Assembly: GCA_046262935.1 (NCBI GenBank)
Contig: JBHELT010000048.1
Coordinates: forward strand, 1-54,212
DNA: 54,212 nt
Origin: JBHELT01 sp046262935
Lineage (GTDB): Bacteria; Actinomycetota; CADDZG01; JAHWKV01
Reading direction: 5' to 3'
Shown here one piece after another: positions 48,459-54,212 of this stretch. The notes under the pieces were generated by a model. It had not been told where the DNA came from. It saw nothing but the letters and a program-made list of their open reading frames with translations, and ran no database searches. The position numbers and the translations under genes are program-made. Every line of letters begins with the position of its first letter. Position 1 is the first letter of the stretch.

Positions 48459-50593
48459 CCCCAAGGATCTCCCGCGGCAAGCCCCATCCGCGCGGTGTGA
48501 CCGTCGTGCCCGAGGGGATCAATGTAGCGGTGTTCTCTAAACACGCCGAAGCGATCGAGTTCTGCCTCTTCGATCCTCAAGGGACCCAAAGTTGCGTTAC
48601 ATTGCCGGCGAAGACCGGTTTCGTTCACCACGGCTTTGTCCCCGGCATCTCGCCGGGGCAGCGGTATGGATTGCGCGCCCATGGACCATTCGATCCGTCG
48701 GCAGGTCATCGATTCGATGCCTCCAAGTTGTTGTTGGACCCTTACGCAAAGGCCATCGAGGGCCAGATCCGTTGGGGCCGATCGAACTTCAGTGTGAGCG
48801 CGAAAGGTGTGTCGGCCCCACACTCCTTATCCGGCGAGGGGGGCGAAGGGCATGTCCTCAATGGGCTCGATAGCCAGGCGGCCATGCCGAGGTGTGTTGT
48901 GGTGACCGATGACTTCGATTGGGAGGGCGATTCGCCGCCGGACGTGCCACTTAACGAGTCGCTCATCTATGAGGCTCATGTGAAGGGCCTCACCAAGATG
49001 CATCCCCAGATCGATACGAAGATCCGAGGAACCTATGCTGCTCTGGCGTCAGCGCCTATGCTCGAACACCTCAAGTCTTTGAATGTCACCGCAGTTGATC
49101 TATTACCGGTGCATCAACATCTTCACGATCACTTCCTTGTGAAGAGGGGGCTTAGAAACCATTGGGGTTATCAGACCATCGGATATTTCGCACCTCATAA
49201 CGAGTATGCGATGAACCGAGATCCCCAAGGTTCGATCGACGAGTTCAAGTCGATGGTCAAACGCTTACATCGCGCAGGTATCGAGGTATGGCTCGACGTG
49301 GTCTACAACCACACTGCCGAAGGGAACGATGCCGGGCCAACCGTCTTTCTGAAGGGTTTGGACAACTCTACCTACTACCGGCTTCACGACGACAGGTCGC
49401 GGTACGTCAATCACACCGGGGTTGGTAACACGCTTGACCTTCGACAGCCCGATGTGCTCATGCTTGTGATGGATTCGCTTCGTTACTGGGTAACTGAGAT
49501 GCACGTCGATGGATTCCGATTCGACCTTGCATTGACCCTAGGACGCGAGTCAGACGAATTCAGCCAAGGCGCGGCATTCTTCGATGCTGTGCATCAAGAT
49601 CCGATCCTTTCGACGGTGAAACTGGTAGGGGAGCCTTGGGATCTTGGACCGGGCGGGTATCAGATCGGCAACCTGCCAACCCGTTGGTCGGAATGGAACG
49701 GCCGCTACCGTGACACGGTCAGAGATTTCTGGAATGGGCGCTCGAAGAGCATCGGAGAATTTGCTTCCCGCCTCGCCGGGAGCCCCGATCTTTACGAGCC
49801 GACTGGGAGAGACACGTCTGCAAGCATCAACTTCGTCACGGCTCACGACGGTTTCACTCTTGCCGACCTGGTCACCTATAACTCCAAGCACAACGAAGCC
49901 AATGGCCACAACAACACAGACGGCGAATCCAACAACAAGTCTTGGAATTGCGGGATCGAAGGTCCAACCGACGATCCAGTCATCACCGAATTGCGCGCGA
50001 AGCAGATGCGCAACTTTCTGTTCACCCTTTTCGTTTCTCAGGGCGTTCCCATGCTTGTGGCCGGAGACGAGATGGCCCGGAGTCAAAGCGGCAACAACAA
50101 TGCTTACTGCCAGGACAACGAGATCTCATGGCTCGATTGGAGCTTGATCGAGAAGCAACATGACCTCCTGGCGTTCGCCAAGAAGTTGTCTAGCCTTAGG
50201 TCTACTCAGCCCGTGCTGCGCCGCCGCAACTTCTTTCGAAGTGCGCATTCGCCGGGGCCCCCTCAGATCGCTTGGTTCACACCGGACGGCCACGAGATGA
50301 ATACCGCTGATTGGTCTTGGGAGTACGCCACTTCGATATCGGTTTGGTTGAATGGCGAGGCCATCGAGGACATCACATCGTCGGGCGAGCCTGTCGTTGG
50401 GGACACTCTGTGGCTCGCCTTCAACGCGTTCGGATCGGCTCTGACATTCACACTTCCCGAACGCAGGTGGGGGACCTCATGGGAGTCCGTGCTCTGCACA
50501 GATCCGAAGACATCGACCGGCGGGCGGCTGGCCGCCGCGGGAAAGGTGGAACTATCCGCACACTCAGCCTTCATGGCCTGGCGCGTCGAGTGA
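48455..50593 (+). CDS. glgX: Glycogen debranching enzyme GlgX (isoamylase type)
   Basis: 712 residues. N-terminal CBM48 ('PHPRGVTVVPEGINVAVFSK'), then a GH13 barrel: 'VWLDVVYNHTAEGND' (region I), 'VDGFRFDLALTLGRE' (nucleophile Asp), 'KLVGEPWDLGPGGYQIG' (acid Glu) and 'INFVTAHDGFTLADLVTYN' (region IV). It hydrolyses alpha-1,6 branches of glycogen or limit dextrin. The TTG start is coupled to the MBL gene. Followed after 7 nt by malQ, a common functional pairing. Confidence 0.94.
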   Translation: MTPRISRGKPHPRGVTVVPEGINVAVFSKHAEAIEFCLFDPQGTQSCVTLPAKTGFVHHGFVPGISPGQRYGLRAHGPFDPSAGHRFDASKLLLDPYAKAIEGQIRWGRSNFSVSAKGVSAPHSLSGEGGEGHVLNGLDSQAAMPRCVVVTDDFDWEGDSPPDVPLNESLIYEAHVKGLTKMHPQIDTKIRGTYAALASAPMLEHLKSLNVTAVDLLPVHQHLHDHFLVKRGLRNHWGYQTIGYFAPHNEYAMNRDPQGSIDEFKSMVKRLHRAGIEVWLDVVYNHTAEGNDAGPTVFLKGLDNSTYYRLHDDRSRYVNHTGVGNTLDLRQPDVLMLVMDSLRYWVTEMHVDGFRFDLALTLGRESDEFSQGAAFFDAVHQDPILSTVKLVGEPWDLGPGGYQIGNLPTRWSEWNGRYRDTVRDFWNGRSKSIGEFASRLAGSPDLYEPTGRDTSASINFVTAHDGFTLADLVTYNSKHNEANGHNNTDGESNNKSWNCGIEGPTDDPVITELRAKQMRNFLFTLFVSQGVPMLVAGDEMARSQSGNNNAYCQDNEISWLDWSLIEKQHDLLAFAKKLSSLRSTQPVLRRRNFFRSAHSPGPPQIAWFTPDGHEMNTADWSWEYATSISVWLNGEAIEDITSSGEPVVGDTLWLAFNAFGSALTFTLPERRWGTSWESVLCTDPKTSTGGRLAAAGKVELSAHSAFMAWRVE

Positions 50594-50600
50594 ATCGTGT

Positions 50601-52445
50601 ATGAGACGGCGACCTAACAAGTGGGGGGTCCACCGCGGTTACAAGGATAATCAGGGTCGCTGGCACCGCACCTCGGCATCAACCCTGGAGCGGATCACTT
50701 CATCTATCTCCAAGGGTGCTGACCAGCCTCCGACTCAAGCTCCTGTGATCGTAATCACAGCGACCGAGCGGAGACGATTGCAGGAAGGTGTTGTGATCCT
50801 CGAAGACGGCACCGAGTTCGATGCTCAAAGGTCTACGGCACATCTGCCGCTCGGCTACCACACTTTGCTTGGTTCGGGTGCTAACGCTGACACTCGTCTG
50901 ATCGTTGCCCCCCCGATCTGCAGGTCTCCCGAGCCGGGCTCTTGGGGCTGGGTCCTTCAGTTGTATTCACTGGTTACGCCTCATGACTGGGGCATCGGCG
51001 ACCTTAAGGGGTTGCAAGAGTTCGGCTCTTGGGCGAGCAGAAGTGGGGCCAGCATGGTGATGGTTAACCCCTTGTCGGCAACCCTGCCGACCGTTCCCAA
51101 GCAGTCGAGTCCTTACTATCCAAGCAGCCGCTGCTTCAACGACCCGTTGTACCTATCGATGGCCGACATCGAAACTTCATCCTCGGTAGCCCTCGACTCT
51201 TTGGCTCCACAGATCGAGAGAGCCAAGGGCGCTCGATACATCGATCGCGACAGTGTTTACCAAATGAAGATGCAAACGCTCTGGGACCTATTCGACGAAA
51301 CTCGTATCGACACGAAGTTCTCCCGGTTCGAGCAGGAGCGCGGTGATCACCTGGAGAAGTTCGCAATGTTCCAAGCGATCTCAGAGTCGACCGGGTTGCC
51401 TTGGCGCCGATGGGATCCATCATTGCGGACTCCATCGGGCGCAGGACTACCGCGATTTGCAGCAGATAATTCCAAAAGGGTTCGATTCCATAAGTGGATC
51501 CAGTTCCTACTTGATGAGCAGGTGGCCAGAGCCAACGCCGCGTGTGGTGTTGTTCAGGATCTGGCGATAGGCGTCGATCCCGATGGGGCCGATGCATGGT
51601 ACTGGCAAGACGCTTTCGCAACGAATGCAACCGTGGGAGCCCCGCCCGATGGATTCAATCAGGCGGGACAAGATTGGTCATTGCCACCATTGGATCCTTG
51701 GGCGCTGCGTTCATTGGGCTATGAACCGTTCATCCAAGCCATCAGGTTTTGTCTGCGGCACGGTACCGGTCTCAGGATCGATCACGTCATGGGGATGTTC
51801 AGGTTGTACTGGATACCCACCGGGATGGATCCGTCCCAAGGGGCTTACGTGTCATATCCGTACGAGGACCTGCTCAAGATAATCGCGCTGGAGAGTCATC
51901 GTGCATCTTCGTGGGTCGTCGGCGAAGATCTGGGGACGGTGGACAAGAAGTTCCAGAAGCATCTGGCCAAGATGGCCATCCTTTCTTACAGGTTGTTCAT
52001 CTTCGATGGTGACGTGCCTCGCCGTTATCCGCTCCGCTCGATGGCCGCGGCCACCACCCACGATCTTCCGACCTTAGTCGGCCTTTGGGACGGCTCCGAC
52101 ATCGACGAGCAACTCGCGCTTGGTCTCGAACCGAACATGCCGGCGACGAACAAGATGATCGATCGTGTTTTCGGCGAGACCAAGCCTGCAGGCATAGGAG
52201 CAGAGCAGGCCGTCACCGAGGTCTATCAGAAACTGGCGGCCAAAGAGTCTCTGGTCGTCGCCGTCACGATGGAAGACGCACTGAAGGTTTCGACCAGGCC
52301 GAATATGCCGGGGACCGTCGATGAGCGGCCCAACTGGCGGATCCGCCTACCCCTCGAACTCAACGAGATCACCTCGGATCGATACGTCAACTCGCTCGCA
52401 ACGGCGGTGAATGATGCAAGGGCGAAACGCCGAAGTTCGAGATAA
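50601..52445 (+). CDS. malQ: 4-alpha-glucanotransferase (amylomaltase)
   Basis: 614-residue GH77 enzyme. 'WGWVLQLYSLVTPHDWGIGD' and 'NPLSATLPTVPKQSSPYYPS' bind donor glucan. 'GLRIDHVMGMFRLYWIPTG' holds the nucleophile Asp, 'SWVVGEDLGTV' the acid Glu and 'AATTHDLPTLVGLW' the third Asp. It disproportionates malto-oligosaccharides released by GlgX and yields glucose. The N-terminal ~90 residues ('KWGVHRGYKDNQGRWH') are a long extension typical of actinobacterial MalQ. Last gene of the glucan run. Confidence 0.94.
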   Translation: MRRRPNKWGVHRGYKDNQGRWHRTSASTLERITSSISKGADQPPTQAPVIVITATERRRLQEGVVILEDGTEFDAQRSTAHLPLGYHTLLGSGANADTRLIVAPPICRSPEPGSWGWVLQLYSLVTPHDWGIGDLKGLQEFGSWASRSGASMVMVNPLSATLPTVPKQSSPYYPSSRCFNDPLYLSMADIETSSSVALDSLAPQIERAKGARYIDRDSVYQMKMQTLWDLFDETRIDTKFSRFEQERGDHLEKFAMFQAISESTGLPWRRWDPSLRTPSGAGLPRFAADNSKRVRFHKWIQFLLDEQVARANAACGVVQDLAIGVDPDGADAWYWQDAFATNATVGAPPDGFNQAGQDWSLPPLDPWALRSLGYEPFIQAIRFCLRHGTGLRIDHVMGMFRLYWIPTGMDPSQGAYVSYPYEDLLKIIALESHRASSWVVGEDLGTVDKKFQKHLAKMAILSYRLFIFDGDVPRRYPLRSMAAATTHDLPTLVGLWDGSDIDEQLALGLEPNMPATNKMIDRVFGETKPAGIGAEQAVTEVYQKLAAKESLVVAVTMEDALKVSTRPNMPGTVDERPNWRIRLPLELNEITSDRYVNSLATAVNDARAKRRSSR

Positions 52446-52456
52446 CTCGCGGCGCT

Positions 52457-52747
52457 TCAGCAGCGCGACCTTAAAGCGACGTCTGTTGTAAGCAGCTCTT
52501 GCGAGTATGGGACTCTAGCGGTTCGCCAGAAGTTGCGAACCGTAACGCCAGCACCGTCGATGACGGCTGACACCATGAGCGCGCGAACCACGACCGCTGC
52601 CAGTATCGCGGATCCAATAAAGAAGGCGATTAGGGGGCCATCACCGAAAACCGCAGGGACAACTCCTCCGTAGAAAAGCGCAGGAGTAGCCACGGTTATC
52701 AATGCCCCACCTAATGAGGATCTGACTTTGTAGCTATCAGATGCCAC
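52457..52747 (-). CDS. Small two-span membrane protein, truncated PH-like domain
   Basis: 96 residues from the GTG at 52747. Two hydrophobic segments ('LITVATPALFYGGVVPAVF', 'IAFFIGSAILAAVVVRALM') precede 'VIDGAGVTVRNFWRTARVPY', the first strands of the bacterial PH domain found in actinobacterial membrane proteins. The domain stops shortly after 'RVPYSQ' with an unrelated tail, so the gene looks 3'-truncated or frameshifted. It converges on malQ, 11 bp apart. Confidence 0.5.
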   Translation of the reverse strand: MASDSYKVRSSLGGALITVATPALFYGGVVPAVFGDGPLIAFFIGSAILAAVVVRALMVSAVIDGAGVTVRNFWRTARVPYSQELLTTDVALRSRC

Positions 52748-52791
52748 GAGAGCCCCTTGTCCGTATAACCGACCTAGACGTTGGAGGGTTG

Positions 52792-53025
52792 CTACCCGGA
52801 TCCATCGACAGGACGAACAGCCATCAGATCGGCGTCCGACACCTTTCTAACGTCTTGAGACTGGACAGTGACGACCACTTGCGTTCTTCCAGAGGCTCGG
52901 ACGAACTCAACTTCAAGGCCATCTGATGGGTACAGCTCGACGACAGCCCCGAGGTCACCTTTCTTGAGCCCGTGCTCGGGCAAGTCGCGAACCAGAACGA
53001 CTGATTCCAGAAGATCGTAGGTCAT
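52792..53025 (-). CDS. DUF4926 protein
   Basis: 77 residues. 'LESVVLVRDLPEHGLKKGDL' and 'GAVVELYPSDGLEVEFVRAS' are the DUF4926 signature: a small SH3-like beta-barrel of unknown function. Family members often sit beside a DUF6883 or toxin-like gene; no such partner is visible here. ATG start at 53025. Confidence 0.75.
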   Translation of the reverse strand: MTYDLLESVVLVRDLPEHGLKKGDLGAVVELYPSDGLEVEFVRASGRTQVVVTVQSQDVRKVSDADLMAVRPVDGSG

Positions 53026-53080
53026 GGCTTACCGAAGTCGGTCGGTTCCAGCGCCGTGTGAGCTTGCTCATGAACTCTGT

Positions 53081-53518
53081 TCACGAGCCGTCTCTGCCAA
53101 CGATCTGCACAGAGAAGTCGCCATTCCTGACGGTGCAAGAGCCTTTTCCCGTGATCTCATACCCGACTGGATACCGGCCAGTTCCATTTTGTGACCAGTT
53201 GGATATATGTCCAAAGGAACACCCTGAGATGTCGAGCGCGGTCAAAGGGTGACGCCGTTCATCGAGAAAGAACCCAAATCGCTCGGTTCCCCCAAAAGTG
53301 AAGGTCTTTCCTTGGTCGGATTCGTCGATGTACAGGTTGATCTCGTACGCACTGAGTGGGTAGCCGCTCGAAGCTCGAGGTGGGGTTTCGGTCGCCGGGT
53401 TCGTCACGTTTCCGTTACTAGTGGAGTCTTGAGTTTGTCCTTTGGATGCGCAGGAGGACATCCCCACGGTCAAGGCGAATAAAAGAACGGCAATGACATA
53501 AGCTCGAAAACCTTTCAT
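53081..53518 (-). CDS. Hypothetical lipoprotein
   Basis: 145 residues from the ATG at 53518 (GAGGA upstream). Signal peptide 'AYVIAVLLFALTVGMSSC' with lipobox Cys, then a Ser/Thr/Asn/Pro-rich linker ('TSNGNVTNPATETPPRASSG') and a compact domain of ~75 residues with 'TFTFGGTERFGFFLDE', 'DISGCSFGHISN' and 'GKGSCTVRNGDFSVQIV'. The two Cys could form a disulfide. No family recognised. In-frame upstream codons are rejected because they would bury the signal peptide. Confidence 0.62.
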   Translation of the reverse strand: MKGFRAYVIAVLLFALTVGMSSCASKGQTQDSTSNGNVTNPATETPPRASSGYPLSAYEINLYIDESDQGKTFTFGGTERFGFFLDERRHPLTALDISGCSFGHISNWSQNGTGRYPVGYEITGKGSCTVRNGDFSVQIVGRDGS

Positions 53519-53615
53519 TCCATCCTCGCTAGTCAATCTTACGGCTAGGCCAGTCGCCCGCCGAAAGTCGGCGGCAAACTCTTGTTTAGGTGGCAACCAA
53601 GATCTCGTGGTGTCT

Positions 53616-53705
53616 CTATTTGCTGGGTTCGTCAAGAGTCTCCGCGAGCAGATCCGGCAGCCAGTCAGGCAAGAATCTGTCGCCAGTCTGCCTCATCTCA
53701 TCAAT
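53616..53705 (-). pseudogene. 3' fragment of a gene cut by the IS element
   Basis: Minus-strand frame ending at 53616 with protein-like text 'DEMRQTGDRFLPDWLPDLL' then 'AETLDEPSK'. Just upstream the frame enters the presumed insertion-sequence end. It is most simply the 3' remnant of a gene whose 5' part lies beyond the IS, outside the window. No homologue is recognised, so this could also be chance. Confidence 0.35.
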
Positions 53706-54212
53706 TGTCCACCGGGTCTGCCCCCACTTCAGTTGACTCGTTGCTATTCCCCCGGTTTGAAGGAGTTTCATTATTGGATTCCTGTGGCACCCGAACAAGG
53801 AGCACAGGATGGGACGAAGAGGGCATCCACCGGAGTTCAGACGCAAGGTCATTGACCTTCTAGAAGCCGGCCGTAAAGTCGCGGACATCGCGCGTGATCT
53901 TGAGATCAGCGAACAAACGATCTACACGTGGCGACATCAACACCAGATCGACCGAGGAATCGAGCCTGGTCTGTCGACCGGCGAGCGCGCCGAACTCATG
54001 GCAGCGCGTCGTCGCATCGCACAGCTCGAGACAGAACTGAAGATCGCCAAAAGAGCTACGGAGTTGCTAAGGGATGTGAAGCCCCCAAAAGTGCGATTCG
54101 CGGCCATCCAGACGATGGCCGCAGAAGGTCTACCGATCAAGATCGCCTGTCGGATCCTTGATGTCTCTCATGCTGGCTTCTATGCATGGAGATCCCGCGC
54201 ACCTTCTGAGCG
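53706..54212 (+). mobile_element. IS3-family insertion sequence, left part
   Basis: The transposase gene runs off the window. A plausible left end is TGTCCACCGGGTCTGCCCCC from 53706, starting with TG as IS3 ends do, about 100 bp before the transposase ATG. The right end and target duplication are outside, so the boundary is tentative. Confidence 0.5.
53809..54212 (+). CDS. IS3-family transposase, 3' end outside window
   Basis: The frame is open from the ATG at 53809 to the window end (134 codons). The N-terminal part is a helix-turn-helix OrfA ('RRGHPPEFRRKVIDLLEAG', 'LEISEQTIYTWRHQHQID') with a leucine-zipper-like region ('RRRIAQLETELKIAKRATEL'). It runs without frameshift into the start of OrfB ('KVRFAAIQTMAAEGLPIKIA', 'CRILDVSHAGFYAWRSRAP'). 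Most IS3 elements join OrfA and OrfB by -1 frameshifting; here they share one frame. The DDE catalytic core would lie beyond the window. Confidence 0.85.
   Translation, partial: MGRRGHPPEFRRKVIDLLEAGRKVADIARDLEISEQTIYTWRHQHQIDRGIEPGLSTGERAELMAARRRIAQLETELKIAKRATELLRDVKPPKVRFAAIQTMAAEGLPIKIACRILDVSHAGFYAWRSRAPSE

Overview
The window is a gene-dense chromosomal segment of about 54 kb, roughly 55-60 % G+C by eye, from a member of the Actinomycetota. Its core (about 3.8-26 kb) follows the gene order known from Mycobacterium tuberculosis Rv1002c-Rv1026 (pmt, rsmI, metG, tatD, rpfB, ksgA, ispE, pth, rplY, prs, glmU, mfd, mazG, eno, ftsB, DUF501, ppx). It also keeps genes that sit in the equivalent Bacillus subtilis block (abrB next to metS, a PrsA-like foldase, yabR). 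That mixture, the modest G+C and many short ATGA/GTGA/TTGA overlaps suggest a deep-branching actinobacterium (Acidimicrobiia or a relative). The class is an inference.

Layout. (1) 1-3.8 kb, accessory: the 3' part of a YVTN beta-propeller gene, two unrelated vapBC toxin-antitoxin pairs placed head to head, and an alpha/beta hydrolase. (2) 3.8-9.4 kb: protein O-mannosyltransferase, DUF192, RsmI, an AbrB-type regulator with a zinc ribbon, MetG and TatD. (3) 9.5-26 kb: a DUF348-G5-RlpA wall protein in the rpfB position, KsgA, IspE, tRNA-Gln(UUG), GlmU, Prs, ribosomal protein L25, Pth, Mfd, a parvulin lipoprotein, MazG, enolase, FtsB, an S1-domain protein, DUF501, Ppx/GppA and an anchored cyclophilin. 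(4) 26.1-28.6 kb: tandem exported TIM-barrel (GH18-like) paralogues and a tRNA-Leu(UAA) without the long variable arm. (5) 28.6-37.6 kb, poorly characterised: a GT1 glycosyltransferase, an operon of lipoprotein, NRAMP-like transporter and two PRC-barrel proteins, a zinc-ribbon protein paired with a PH-like protein, a tryptophanase/tyrosine phenol-lyase relative, and DUF1003 and DUF4173 membrane proteins. (6) 37.7-44.7 kb: SCP2-hydrolase, acyl-CoA ligase, acyl-CoA dehydrogenase, FGGY sugar kinase, glucose-type dehydrogenase. (7) 44.7-52.4 kb: GH63 glucosidase, metallo-beta-lactamase-fold hydrolase, GlgX and MalQ. (8) 52.4-54.2 kb: small and broken genes, ending in an IS3-family transposase that leaves the window.

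How the genes may work together. Blocks 2-3 serve translation, rRNA maturation, wall precursor supply, NTP clean-up, transcription-coupled repair and division. Blocks 6-7 read as an alpha-glucan degradation module (GlgX, MalQ, GH63) feeding an oxidative glucose branch (dehydrogenase, then gluconate-type kinase), joined to an acyl-CoA module by a four-base gene overlap. About a dozen genes have a -10-like hexamer 6-10 nt before the start codon, which points to widespread leaderless transcription and helped choose several starts.

Most unusual items: the short-armed tRNA-Leu(UAA); the vapBC operator lying exactly in the promoter spacer; the NRAMP/PRC-barrel operon; the RlpA domain swap at the rpfB locus; the MazG N-terminal domain without a visible start codon; and a tryptophanase/phenol-lyase with a mixed active site. 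No CRISPR array or prophage was seen.
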